Source: Parascardovia denticolens DSM 10105 = JCM 12538
Lineage (GTDB): Bacteria; Actinomycetota; Actinomycetes; Actinomycetales; Bifidobacteriaceae
Length of the DNA stretch: 64,000 nt
NCBI RefSeq assembly: GCF_001042675.1
Contig: NZ_AP012333.1
Coordinates: 682,001 to 746,000, forward strand
Reading direction: 5' to 3'
Shown here: piece by piece, positions 50,497 through 59,472 of the stretch
Position numbering within the stretch: the first letter of the stretch is position 1
Layout of the letters: each line of letters opens with the position of its first letter
Notes under the pieces: generated by a model
Database searches by the model: none
What the model saw: only the letters and a program-made list of their open reading frames with translations
Told to the model about the DNA's origin: nothing
Program-made: the position numbers and the translations under genes

Positions 50497-51252
50497 CTAG
50501 TCGACCTGGTTGAGGGGGTGGGACTGGTGAAGCTTGGTCAGTCGGTCCAGGATATCTTCATAGGCGGGAATGATGTCGCCCAAATCGCGGCGGAAAAGAT
50601 CCTTGTCCAGATGCTCCACGTGGCCTTCGCCCGTCTTGGACTTGTCCCAGAGGCGGCAGGTGTCGGGGGTGATCTCATCGGCCAGGAGGATGGTGTCATC
50701 GCTGGTCTTGCCCATCTCCACCTTGAAGTCCACCAAAGTGACGTCGATGTCGTTGAAGATGGCGGTCAAAGCGTGATTGATCTCGCGGGCCTTGGCGGCG
50801 ATGATTTCCAGCTCGTCGGCGGTGGCCAGGCCCAGACCCTGGATGTCGTCATCGTTGATGAAGGGGTCGCCCAAAGCGTCATCCTTGAGGCAGAGCTCCA
50901 AAGTCGGACGCTTGAGGAGGGTGCCTTCCTCCACTCCGTAACGCTGGGAGAAGGAGCCTGCGGCCACGTTGCGCATGATGATTTCCAAAGGATACATATC
51001 CATCTTGCGGACCAGTTGTTCGGTCTCGCTGATCCGGGAAATAAAATGGCTCGCGATACCGCGGTACGCGAGCTCTTGAAAGATGACGGTCGTGATCTGG
51101 TTGTTCAGACGCCCTTTGCCTTCGATCTGGGCCTTCTTGGCCCCGTTGCCCGCAGTGGCCTGGTTCATGTACTCGACCCAGAGAACCTCGGGGTTGTCGG
51201 TCGCGTACATTTTCTTGGCTTTGCCCATGTAGAGCTGCGTCAATTTCTGCAT
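50497..51252 (-). CDS. purC: SAICAR synthase PurC
   Basis: The product has 251 residues. It shows [58 protein letters not shown] and [13 protein letters not shown], standard for PurC. It couples CAIR with aspartate. The ATG at 51252 follows GAAAGGCG; the longer frame begins with residues foreign to the family. It lies directly upstream of purL, probably in one transcript. Confidence 0.96.
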   Translation of the reverse strand: MQKLTQLYMGKAKKMYATDNPEVLWVEYMNQATAGNGAKKAQIEGKGRLNNQITTVIFQELAYRGIASHFISRISETEQLVRKMDMYPLEIIMRNVAAGSFSQRYGVEEGTLLKRPTLELCLKDDALGDPFINDDDIQGLGLATADELEIIAAKAREINHALTAIFNDIDVTLVDFKVEMGKTSDDTILLADEITPDTCRLWDKSKTGEGHVEHLDKDLFRRDLGDIIPAYEDILDRLTKLHQSHPLNQVD

Positions 51253-51422
51253 GATGACGAATCGCCTTTCTTGTGGATGATGGCATGAAAGCAAGCAGAT
51301 CAGGCCCGCCCAGCAGTCTCCAATCTACTCGAAATGGACTACACGGGCAGAGGCGGAAAGGGGCGGGGTCTCATCATACGGACCCTGGTCAAAGGGATGG
51401 AGAGTCCCTGCCTGCGATCTGT

Positions 51423-52784
51423 TTATTGTTTGTCGTCGGGCTGTTGGCTTGCTGGGGAAAGAGTGATTTCCAAACGACCCATCAGTTCCTCCGTTTTCCG
51501 CCGGGCCTGCTCGACCGTGTCCGCAAAGGCCAGGGCCACTCCCATCCGGCGGTGGCCATGGACCTCCGGCTTGCCGAAGATCCGCAGATCACTGTCTGGC
51601 AGACTCAGGGCCTGAGGAAGATGGGAGAAAGCCGCATGCCCTTCCCCGTTGACGACTATGGCCCGGCTGGCCGCAGCCTGGCAAGGATGGAGGAGCCGCA
51701 AGGCTTCTTCCGGGATGGGGACCCCCAAAACGGCCCGGGCATGCAAGGCGAATTCGCTCAACCGCTGGGAGATCATGGTGACCATGCCCGTATCGTGCGG
51801 GCGAGGGGAGACCTCATTGAAAAGCACCCGCCCGTCGGTCAAAACGAAAAGCTCCACCCCGTAAAGACCCCAACCGCGCTCGCCGGTCTTCGCGGCCTCT
51901 TTCACCAGCCCGCCTACCATGGTCTTGGCGATCGTCTGGCCTTGAACCAGGACCTGGTCGGGCACCTGGGCAGGCTGCCAGGATTCGCGGTAATCACCGT
52001 CTTTTTGAACATGGCCGATCGGAGCGCAAGTGACGACTCCGGCAGACGAGGCGACGGTCAGGATGGTGAGCTCATAATCCAGAGGGACCAAGGCTTCCAC
52101 GATCACCCGGGAGACCTGCCCTTCGCGGGCCGCTCGCCGGCCTTCCTGTGCGTTCTCCCAGGCTTGAGGCAGCTCTTGCTCCGATCGGACGACGGTCTGC
52201 CCGTGGCCGGACGAGCTCATGATTGGTTTGACGACGCAAGGGAAACCCACCTGCCGGGCCCCTTCCTGGAGCTCTTTCGGACTATCGGCGAAGCGGTAAG
52301 GGGTGGTGGGCAGGTCCAGAATCTCATGGGCCAGGACCCGCAAGGCCTGCCGGTCCATGCAGGTTTGCGCTATGGAGGCCGAAGGGACCACCTGAATCCC
52401 CTCCCTGGCGGCCGAGCTGAGGACGTCAGTGGCTATGGCTTCGACTTCGGGGATGATGATGTCCGGCCGGATACGATCGATCAAGGCCTGCAGTTGATGG
52501 GAGTCGGACATGTCGATCACGGCCGACCCCTGGGCCACCTGCATGGCGGGGGCTGGGGAGTAGGAGTCGACGGCGATGACGACGACCCCCAGGCGGATGA
52601 GCTCGATGGCGATCTCCTTGCCCAGCTCCCCCGACCCGAGGAGCATGGCCGTGACCGCACGCTCGGAAGTCGGGTATGGGTCCGTCTGACCATCCTGAGA
52701 GGGGGTAGGGGGGAGGAGGAAGGGGTCCGGCAATCCGTAGCGGCGATTCCGGTCGGTCGTATCGAACGTGTCGAAGTCTGTCAT
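51423..52784 (-). CDS. purT: Formate-dependent phosphoribosylglycinamide formyltransferase PurT
   Basis: The product has 453 residues and an ATP-grasp fold: MLLGSGELGKEIAIELIRLG, IIPEVEAIATDVL, CVVKPIMSSSGHGQ, YGVELFVLTDGRVLFNE and SPRPHDTGMVTM. It formylates GAR from formate and ATP, bypassing folate-dependent PurN. The first 40 residues are an extra polar N-terminus. The ATG at 52784 is preferred to longer frames. It is divergent from the 2-hydroxyacid dehydrogenase gene and 170 bases upstream of purC. Confidence 0.95.
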   Translation of the reverse strand: MTDFDTFDTTDRNRRYGLPDPFLLPPTPSQDGQTDPYPTSERAVTAMLLGSGELGKEIAIELIRLGVVVIAVDSYSPAPAMQVAQGSAVIDMSDSHQLQALIDRIRPDIIIPEVEAIATDVLSSAAREGIQVVPSASIAQTCMDRQALRVLAHEILDLPTTPYRFADSPKELQEGARQVGFPCVVKPIMSSSGHGQTVVRSEQELPQAWENAQEGRRAAREGQVSRVIVEALVPLDYELTILTVASSAGVVTCAPIGHVQKDGDYRESWQPAQVPDQVLVQGQTIAKTMVGGLVKEAAKTGERGWGLYGVELFVLTDGRVLFNEVSPRPHDTGMVTMISQRLSEFALHARAVLGVPIPEEALRLLHPCQAAASRAIVVNGEGHAAFSHLPQALSLPDSDLRIFGKPEVHGHRRMGVALAFADTVEQARRKTEELMGRLEITLSPASQQPDDKQ

Positions 52785-52896
52785 AATCCCATTGTGCCAT
52801 CGGGGCCGGTGCTGGGGGCCGGGTCTTCTCAGTCTCTGGTCGTTTCCGTCCGCTTCCCGTTCTCGTGAGCCCTCGTCGGCCGTGCCGGACACTGGC

Positions 52897-52902
52897 TAAA
52901 AT
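52897..52902 (+). promoter_or_regulatory. -10 box implying a leaderless mRNA
   Basis: TAAAAT (preceded by TGGC, an extended -10 look) ends six bases before the ATG at 52909, which places the expected transcript start at or next to the start codon. No clear -35 box is visible. Confidence 0.45.
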
Positions 52903-52908
52903 GAAAGC

Positions 52909-54015
52909 ATGACCACTATCGTTAGTTTCGTTTCTTTGAAACCGGCCCTTCTGCAAGACTTGCGCCGGGCCATTCCCGATCTGGATTTCCGCTATCTGGG
53001 CGACGGCGGCGGGCGGAAGGATCGGAGAGAGAACCACAAGGAGGGCCGGGGAGAGTCGCAGGAGGAGGCCGTCTCCCAAGCCGATATCATCTTCGGTTGG
53101 TCGCCTCTCGTGGAGCGGGTCTTGAGACAAGGGAGGACGGATGAGCAAGGAAAGGCCGCGCAGGGGAAAGCCAGGCAGGGGAAAGCCGACGAGCAAGGAA
53201 CGGCTGGCGAGCAAGGAAAGGTCGGACCGGGAAACCCGCCCCTAAAATGGATCCAGACCTGGTCGGCCGGGGTTGACTACCTGCCTCTGGACCTTCTGAA
53301 GGAGCTGGACATAGTGGTCACCACCTCCAGTGGGGCTAACGCTCCCTCCATCGCCCAACAGACCTTGGCCTGCCTGCTGTCCTGGACCCGCTGCCTGCCC
53401 CAATTGGCCCAGGCCCAAGCGCGCAAAGAATGGATTACCCTGCATGGCTACGGGGAAGCGACCGGGAAGACCCTGCTTATTTTGGGCACCGGTCATATCG
53501 GGCGGACTCTGGCCAGTTATTGCCTCGCTCTCGGCATGCGGGTGGTGGGAGCCAATTGGTCCGGACATCCCCAGCCCCCGTTCGAGCGGACCATATCCAT
53601 CCAGGATGCGGACTCCCTCCAAGCGGCGGTGGCCTCAGCCGATTTCGTGGTCAACGCCCTGCCTTTGACCCAAGAGACCTATCATTTGGCGGATGAGGGC
53701 TTCCTCGGATGGATGAAGGCCTCCGCTTATTACGTCAACGTCGGTCGGGGGAAGACCACGGATACTGAGGCCTTGCGGCTCGCCTTGGAAGAGGGGAGAT
53801 TGGCCGGGGCGGCATTGGACGTCTTCGAGGAAGAGCCCCTGCCTGCCGTCAGCCCTCTGTGGGGGACCAGGAATCTGATCATCACCCCGCATACGGCCGG
53901 TTTAGCCGAGGACTACAACAGGCGGACCGTGGCCATTTTCCTGGAGAACTGGGCCAGTCTGCAGGCTGGGCATGGTCTCCGCCGTAACTTGGTCGATTTC
54001 CGGCGTCAGTACTGA
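52909..54015 (+). CDS. D-isomer-specific 2-hydroxyacid dehydrogenase family protein
   Basis: The product has 368 residues. NAD-binding GKTLLILGTGHIGRTLA, the Arg-containing FVNVGRGKTTDT-like YYVNVGRGKTTD, AALDVFEEEPLP and the catalytic His in IITPHTAGL are all present. The N-terminal domain is enlarged by two hydrophilic stretches: about residues 35-58 (Arg/Lys/Glu) and about 76-110, built of near-repeats such as DEQGKAAQGKARQGKA. The substrate is unknown; relatives reduce glyoxylate or other 2-oxoacids. It is divergent from purT. Confidence 0.87.
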   Translation: MTTIVSFVSLKPALLQDLRRAIPDLDFRYLGDGGGRKDRRENHKEGRGESQEEAVSQADIIFGWSPLVERVLRQGRTDEQGKAAQGKARQGKADEQGTAGEQGKVGPGNPPLKWIQTWSAGVDYLPLDLLKELDIVVTTSSGANAPSIAQQTLACLLSWTRCLPQLAQAQARKEWITLHGYGEATGKTLLILGTGHIGRTLASYCLALGMRVVGANWSGHPQPPFERTISIQDADSLQAAVASADFVVNALPLTQETYHLADEGFLGWMKASAYYVNVGRGKTTDTEALRLALEEGRLAGAALDVFEEEPLPAVSPLWGTRNLIITPHTAGLAEDYNRRTVAIFLENWASLQAGHGLRRNLVDFRRQY

Positions 54016-54227
54016 GCTATCGGATGATCGCCCGCAAAGCCGGACTGTTCTTCGGTAATCAGGCTTCCCTTGGACGGGCAGGAAAGTTGCCAAGGAAGGT
54101 CGCCAGGGAAAGCTGGCAGGGAAGTTTTCAGGAGAAGCTCGTAAGGGGAGAGTATAAAGAGTGGAAAGAAACAAAAGAGATGCAGTTAAGATACGGGGCT
54201 GCGAAAAAGGCGGAAAGGATCCTGAGT

Positions 54228-54974
54228 ATGGACGAGAGCCAGGAAGGAATGAAGGAAATCGAAGAGATGGAGGGTGAAAAGATCGCGGGGGAAGCCGCTT
54301 ATGCGGAAACAGATTACGCGGCTGGCCACCCGCAGACCAATCCCGTAAGGGACGAGTCCGGGAGCAGCCTTCCTTCTTATGATATTTTGAAGAAGATGAC
54401 CTGGTGGCAGGTCCCTTTTCTGGTTGAAGGTCTTTTCGTCGTCACCCTGGTCCTCTATGCCTTTCTGGCCTTCCGCTTCCCGTCTTTCTTGGATGGAGGG
54501 GAAGGGTCTTTCGCGGTCGTCCTGTACGTCGGCTATGTGGTGGGGATCATGATAGCCATCATATGGATAGTGGCTGGCATTGGGGAAGGATTCGCCTTGC
54601 ATTACGCGAGGGTATCGATGAAGTCATCGGCTTCCCCCGATCCTTTGGTGAAGTCTTACCAGGCGGGGGCCAACCTTATGCTGGTCGGCGCGATAGGAGG
54701 GGTCTTACTCATCTTATCCATCTTCCTGCGTTACGTGGCGGCAGTGTATTACGTGACGGCAGTGTATTACGTGGCGTCAGTGGCGGCAGCGACGTCCCCC
54801 CTTTTCCTGCTTATGGCCGTCATCGGGATGACCATCTGTTGGCTCTGCCTTCACGGGATGTGGAAGCGCATGGATTCGCTTGATGAATTCTGGCGCATCG
54901 TCCGTGGCGCCGCCATCATCCTGCTGGTTCTGGTCCTCATCCCGGTGGCGGTCGTGATGAACTCTTCTCGGTGA
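54228..54974 (+). CDS. Four-helix membrane protein, unknown function
   Basis: The product has 248 residues from the ATG at 54228, chosen for its GGAAAGGA. An earlier in-frame ATG at 54024 would add 68 mostly basic residues without a ribosome-binding site. After an acidic N-terminus (ESQEGMKEIEEMEGEK) there are four helices, around residues 65-87, 96-122, 145-190 and 220-243. The third contains YVAAVY, YVTAVY, YVASVA, encoded by an 18-bp tandem repeat (from about 54733). I recognise no family. It follows the dehydrogenase gene. Confidence 0.6.
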   Translation: MDESQEGMKEIEEMEGEKIAGEAAYAETDYAAGHPQTNPVRDESGSSLPSYDILKKMTWWQVPFLVEGLFVVTLVLYAFLAFRFPSFLDGGEGSFAVVLYVGYVVGIMIAIIWIVAGIGEGFALHYARVSMKSSASPDPLVKSYQAGANLMLVGAIGGVLLILSIFLRYVAAVYYVTAVYYVASVAAATSPLFLLMAVIGMTICWLCLHGMWKRMDSLDEFWRIVRGAAIILLVLVLIPVAVVMNSSR

Positions 54975-55316
54975 GTTCTCATAGGGGGTGCGAAGTCTCA
55001 TTCCCGTTGGTTGGACATGTGGTATACGGGTTCGGATAGTGCGGCGGCTGGGTTCGCTTCCGGGCTGGTCGGCGTGCGGGTGCCCGTGGCGAAGACCCGG
55101 ATGTGGAGAACTCGAGGCCGGGTCGACGTGCGTAGGACGGATGAGCCGGGATTGTACCGTTGGAACATCTCGACTTTGGCGAGGCAGGCTTCCCGGTTGA
55201 AGTAGGGTCGTCGACTTGTGTACCACGTGTGTCATGCCCGGGCATGTCCCGGTGGTCGTCGGTGGCGTTGGGGGAACCCTTGGAATCTTCGTGGTTCCAA
55301 GGGTTTCATCATATGG
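54975..55316. other. 342-bp gap before tRNA-His with one strong palindrome
   Basis: I see no supported gene; frames in both directions here are Arg/Pro-rich and look non-coding. The only regular element is the 11-bp inverted repeat at 55275-55305. Confidence 0.4.
55275..55305 (-). terminator. Perfect 11-bp inverted repeat downstream of tRNA-His
   Basis: AACCCTTGGAA (55275-55285) and TTCCAAGGGTT (55295-55305) enclose nine bases. It begins 12 bases after the tRNA 3' end on the minus strand, as a terminator would, although the T-run on that side is short. Confidence 0.6.
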
Positions 55317-55390
55317 GGTGGCTGACGCGGCTCGAACGCGCGACCTCCTGAACCACAATCAGGTGCTCTACCAACTGAGCTACAGCCACC
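55317..55390 (-). tRNA. tRNA-His (anticodon GTG)
   Basis: On the minus strand the cloverleaf has acceptor arms GTGGCTG and CAGCCAC, with the extra 5' G (position 55390) opposite the discriminator C that marks tRNA-His. The anticodon stem CCTGA/TCAGG encloses TTGTGGT, anticodon GTG. The T loop is GTTCGAGC. CC follows but CCA is not fully encoded. Confidence 0.95.
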
Positions 55391-55470
55391 ATGCGCAGGT
55401 AATTTCCATCATGTGACCGACCAAGGTCTCATGGGGCTCATTACCGCAACAGATGAAAACTATATACCAT

Positions 55471-57540
55471 TCAGTGGACCCGTGGTGGCTGCGCCACGCC
55501 GAGGGGGCCGCCTGGGGAATCGCCGGGAGGAACACCGAGCTTATTGACCCTGCGGTCGTAGGTGAGGATCCCGTTGGTCTCTTCTTCCACGTCCGATACC
55601 TGCGTATAGATGTAGCCGCTGAAACCTTTGGATTCCAAGGCGCCCGCGGCCGCCAGCATCCTGGTCAGTCCTTCCCGCCAGGCCTGCGGGTCGGGGAAGG
55701 AATGGTAGCCATAGACGGATCCATACATGGTGTGGCCTTCCACAGGCAGGGTCAGTCCTCCGAATTCCGACAGGATGATGGCCCTGCCGTCTCCCGTTCC
55801 CCGCTTCCGCCTCCCTTTTCCGCAGGTGGTTTTACGGGTGCCCCTGCGGATGCTTTTGCGGATGTCCCTGCGGATGAAAGCGGGGAGGAAGTCCAGATCA
55901 CGGAAATAGTTGTGCAGGCTGAAGTAATCCCCGCAGGATTGGTCATACCAGCCGCTGGTCGCATCGATGGGCCGGGTCCGGTCCAGACCGCGGACCATCC
56001 GGGCGGCGCGGCGCGCGTCGAACTGCCCCCACCCTTCGTTGAAAAGAACCCAGGTGACGATCGAAGGATGGTTGCGCAGGGTCCGCACCGTGTCCCGGCA
56101 TTGCCCAAGCCATTCATCCTGGAATCGGGGGTCGGCCCCTCCCAGCCGGGCCTGCCTGCGTCTGCCCCGGTCGCTGACGTGACTCCAGGACCAGCTGAAG
56201 AGGGTGGGCCGCTGGTTGCTGGGCCAGGGGCAGTAAGGCTCGTCCCCGCCGGAGACCATGTCTTGCCAGACCAGCATCCCCAGCTTGTCGCAGAGATAGT
56301 ACCAGCGTTCGCTCTCCACCTTTATATGCATGCGAAGCATGGTGAATCCCAGGGACTTCATGGTTTGGATATCGCTGATCAGGGCTTCTTCGCCGGGGGC
56401 GGTCAGGAGGCCGTCAGGCCAGTATCCCTGGTCCAGCAGGCCTTTCAGGAAGAAAGGCCGATGATTCAGGCAGAACCGGGGGAGGCCGGCCTCATCCTTT
56501 TCTATGCCGACCGTGCGGAAGGCGCAGTAAGACTCCACCTGGTCCACGGTTTCACCTCCCAGAAGGAGGCCTATGGTCAGGCTGTAGAGAAAAGGGTCGT
56601 CGGGGAACCAGGGGTGGGGATCCTCCAGGGGGAGGACCAGGCCGAGCCGGTCGCCATGGACGGTCACCTCGGTTTGGGCGTGGACGGTGCCCTGGGGGTC
56701 TTTCAGGATGAGGTTCAGGCGCAGACTGCCCGCCTGGTCCTGGTTTTTTCCTCCTGGTGCGGTCGGTTTCGCCACAGTCAGGCGGAGGCGGAGGACTTGG
56801 GCGTCCAGGTCCGGATCCAGCTCCAGGTCCGTCAGGCTGATGGCGGGCAGGGCTTCCAGCCAGACGGTCTGCCAGACGCCGCTGGTGGCCGTATACCAGA
56901 TGGATTCGGCCTCCAACCTTTGTTTTCCTTTCGGCTGGGGGCCGGCTTCGGTCGGGTCCCAGGCGCACAGGTCTATGCTCAAGGTCCCTTTTTTCAGGGC
57001 TTCCGCCGGAATCGGGCAGGAGAAAGGAAGATAGCCGCCTTCATGCTGGGCGGATTTCCTCCCGTTGATATAGCAGGCGCAGGCGTAATCCACCGCCTGG
57101 AAATGGAGGAGGTAGCGGGAGCCGGTCGGCAGGTCGGACAGGGGGATTTCCTTGTGGTACCAGAGCAAGTCGTCCGGTTCGACGGGCCGATGGATGCCCG
57201 ACAAGGGGGACTCAGGGCAGAAGGGGACCAGAATCGTCTCTTCCCAGGCAGCAGGAGGTGTCAGCTTGTCCCAATCGGGCTGATCGCCCTGGGTCAGGCG
57301 GGAGGAACCGGTCCGGACGGGCCGGGGGACTTGGGCGAAGTCCCAAGGGCCATTGAGGTTGAGCCAGGTCTGGTCGCCTCTTTTCAGCTGCGGACGAGGA
57401 TAAGAGGGGAAGAGGGGGACCAGCCTGCCTGAAGAACGGGAGTCCAGTATCTCCCGGCCCCAGGGGGTCGTCAAATCCCTCTGGGGGCCTTTGCCATGTT
57501 TCCGGGGCCGACTGGCCCATACTCGTTTGAGGTCAAGCAT
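55471..57540 (-). CDS. Glycoside hydrolase family 2 protein (beta-galactosidase/glucuronidase-like)
   Basis: The product has about 689 residues. GH2 order is kept: N-terminal sugar-binding domain (LNLNGPWDFAQVP, WYHKEIPL), an immunoglobulin-like middle, then the TIM barrel with FFLKGLLDQGYWPDG, GFTMLRMHIKVE, acid/base Glu in LFNEGWGQ (about 502) and nucleophile Glu in ILSEFGGLT (about 592). No signal peptide is visible, so it acts in the cytoplasm. A very basic insertion (RRDIRKSIRRGTRKTTCGKG, about 553-572) precedes the nucleophile. Two ATGs are adjacent; the second suits the AGGAGG better. It is divergent from the ABC importer, suggesting the importer may bring in its substrate. Confidence 0.9.
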   Translation of the reverse strand: MLDLKRVWASRPRKHGKGPQRDLTTPWGREILDSRSSGRLVPLFPSYPRPQLKRGDQTWLNLNGPWDFAQVPRPVRTGSSRLTQGDQPDWDKLTPPAAWEETILVPFCPESPLSGIHRPVEPDDLLWYHKEIPLSDLPTGSRYLLHFQAVDYACACYINGRKSAQHEGGYLPFSCPIPAEALKKGTLSIDLCAWDPTEAGPQPKGKQRLEAESIWYTATSGVWQTVWLEALPAISLTDLELDPDLDAQVLRLRLTVAKPTAPGGKNQDQAGSLRLNLILKDPQGTVHAQTEVTVHGDRLGLVLPLEDPHPWFPDDPFLYSLTIGLLLGGETVDQVESYCAFRTVGIEKDEAGLPRFCLNHRPFFLKGLLDQGYWPDGLLTAPGEEALISDIQTMKSLGFTMLRMHIKVESERWYYLCDKLGMLVWQDMVSGGDEPYCPWPSNQRPTLFSWSWSHVSDRGRRRQARLGGADPRFQDEWLGQCRDTVRTLRNHPSIVTWVLFNEGWGQFDARRAARMVRGLDRTRPIDATSGWYDQSCGDYFSLHNYFRDLDFLPAFIRRDIRKSIRRGTRKTTCGKGRRKRGTGDGRAIILSEFGGLTLPVEGHTMYGSVYGYHSFPDPQAWREGLTRMLAAAGALESKGFSGYIYTQVSDVEEETNGILTYDRRVNKLGVPPGDSPGGPLGVAQPPRVH

Positions 57541-57710
57541 CATGCCCTCCTTTGCCGCTCCATCGCTGGAGGATTCCCATCTCCATGATAGCGGTCAGCG
57601 ATGAACGGTAAAATGGGCTTGTCAACATCCCAAGGCGGGCAACGACTCGGAAGCGGTCCGAGCGGGGACCCGCCACGGACAAGCTGCTGTGGCGGCGGAA
57701 TGGTTTCATC

Positions 57711-59423
57711 ATGCGTGATTTGCACAGGCCTCCAAGGGCCAGGGAGAACGATCAGGGATCCTTCAAGGGGACGGAAGGATCCGGCGAACCCGAAGGGCTC
57801 GACGAATCCGAGGGGCCGAAGAAGTCCGGGGAATCCCAGGGACCAGACCCGTATCAAGTCTCGGATTTGCTGAATCAGGGGGGGAGAAAAGGCAAGAGTC
57901 TTTGGGTCACGGTTTCGCTGATCATCCTTGTCTGCATCATCGTCTTCGGCTGCGTCTGCGCTTTCGTCATCAACCAATCCAAAGCCGGCCGGAAAAGATC
58001 CGGGACCGAGAGTTCCTCCTCCCTGTCCATCGGCCTTCAGCTGGCCCCCACCAATCTGGACATCCGCACCCAATCCGGATCCACCTTGGACCAGCTGCTC
58101 ATCGGCAACGTTTACGAAGGTTTGGTCTCGCGGACGTCCAGGAACTCCGTGGCCCCCGGATTGGCCAAAGATTGGGGGAAATCGGCGGACGGCAAGACCT
58201 ACACCTTCCATTTGAACGAGAACATGCATTTTTCCAATGGGGACCGTCTGGACGCTTCGGATGTGGCCTGGTCCATCCAGACCATGATGGAGAGGAAATA
58301 CCAGGGATCGACCCTGATCAGGAACTTCCGTTCCGTCAAGGCCGCAGGCCCCCGCACCGTGGTCATCAACCTGTCCGCCCCTTACTCCGAACTGCTCTGG
58401 CAGCTGTCGGGCAGGGCCGGCCTGGTCTTCGACAAACAGGCCCGTTATCAGCCCAAGACGGAAGCGGTCGGATCCGGCCCTTACCTGGTCTCCTCTTACA
58501 AACCCGGCTCTGCGGTCACGCTCACGGCCGATCCGCGGTATTGGGGAAAGAACCGCCCCTTCCTGACCACCATCACCATCCGCTACTATGCGGACACCAA
58601 CGCCGGCCTCAACGCCCTCAAATCCGGTCAGGTGCAGGTCCTGGCCCCCGTCTCCGACAGGCTGGCGGACTCCCTGAAGAAGGACTCCCGTTTCCAGGTG
58701 AAGGTGGGCAACGACACGGACAAATACGTGCTCGCCTTCAACAACAAGAAGGCCCCGTTCACCGACCGCCGGGTGCGGCAGGCCATCCGCTTCGGAATCG
58801 ACCATCAGGCGATCATCCGGGCCAGGGGTGGCTATGACCTGGCCCTGGGCGGGCCCATCACCCGGTTTGACCCTGGCTATGAAGACCTGACCGGCCTTTA
58901 CCCCCACGACCAGGCTAAAGCCGTCCAGCTCATGAAAGAGGCCGGATATGACAAGGACCATCCTCTGACCATCAGCCTGGAATACGCCAACATCTATCCT
59001 TCCGAGATCGCGGACCAGCTCAAATCCCAGCTGGCCGAGATCGGGGTCAAGCTGACGGTGAACCGGGTGGACTTCAACACCTGGCTGGCCGAGGTCTATC
59101 AGAAGCACGATTACGACCTTTCCCTGGTGGATCACAACGAAAGCCATGACTTCCACCAATGGTCCCAGGCGGATTACTATTACGGATACGATAATCCCCA
59201 GGTCCAGAAGCTTTATTCCCAAGCCCTGGCTGCGACCACGGACGCGGAACGGGATTCCAGACTGGCCCAGGCGGCCCGTTTGGTCAGCCAGGACGCGGCC
59301 GCTGACTGGCTCTTCAATTATCGGGTGGTCACCGCCTGGAGGCAGGGGGTCCATGGTTTTCCCACGGATCTCAACCAGGTCTACATGCCTTTGTGGCGCG
59401 TGACTTATCAGCGACAGGCATGA
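57711..59423 (+). CDS. ABC transporter substrate-binding protein, family 5, with an N-terminal membrane anchor
   Basis: The product has 570 residues. From about residue 100 it is a family 5 solute-binding protein: IGLQLAPTNLDIRTQSGSTL, NVYEGLVSRT, YTFHLNENMHFSNGDRLDASDVAWS, GSGPYLVSSYKPG and the VRQAIRFGIDHQAI block. Instead of a normal lipoprotein signal it starts with about 63 hydrophilic residues (Gly/Glu/Ser/Pro-rich), then one helix LWVTVSLIILVCIIVFGC; VFGC is only a weak lipobox, so a signal anchor is likely. Followed by two permease and two ATPase genes. Substrate could be peptides or, given the GH2 neighbour, oligosaccharides. Confidence 0.88.
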   Translation: MRDLHRPPRARENDQGSFKGTEGSGEPEGLDESEGPKKSGESQGPDPYQVSDLLNQGGRKGKSLWVTVSLIILVCIIVFGCVCAFVINQSKAGRKRSGTESSSSLSIGLQLAPTNLDIRTQSGSTLDQLLIGNVYEGLVSRTSRNSVAPGLAKDWGKSADGKTYTFHLNENMHFSNGDRLDASDVAWSIQTMMERKYQGSTLIRNFRSVKAAGPRTVVINLSAPYSELLWQLSGRAGLVFDKQARYQPKTEAVGSGPYLVSSYKPGSAVTLTADPRYWGKNRPFLTTITIRYYADTNAGLNALKSGQVQVLAPVSDRLADSLKKDSRFQVKVGNDTDKYVLAFNNKKAPFTDRRVRQAIRFGIDHQAIIRARGGYDLALGGPITRFDPGYEDLTGLYPHDQAKAVQLMKEAGYDKDHPLTISLEYANIYPSEIADQLKSQLAEIGVKLTVNRVDFNTWLAEVYQKHDYDLSLVDHNESHDFHQWSQADYYYGYDNPQVQKLYSQALAATTDAERDSRLAQAARLVSQDAAADWLFNYRVVTAWRQGVHGFPTDLNQVYMPLWRVTYQRQA

Positions 59424-59472
59424 GGGGAGAGGCGAAACGAAACGTTCGAACAGGGCGCTCCTGTGGCGCGGA

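Noticed and set aside
46758..50513. A 1,251-codon open frame opposite purL
   Set aside because: It mirrors purL codon by codon in a GC-rich gene, has Gly/His/Asp-rich nonsense composition and no ribosome-binding site; purL is certain on the other strand.
54979..55245. An 88-codon minus-strand frame between the membrane protein and tRNA-His
   Set aside because: Pro/Arg/Ser-rich composition, no ribosome-binding site and no recognisable pattern.
57540..59354. A 604-codon frame opposite the substrate-binding protein gene
   Set aside because: It is antisense to a clear family 5 binding protein and shows no domain pattern of its own.
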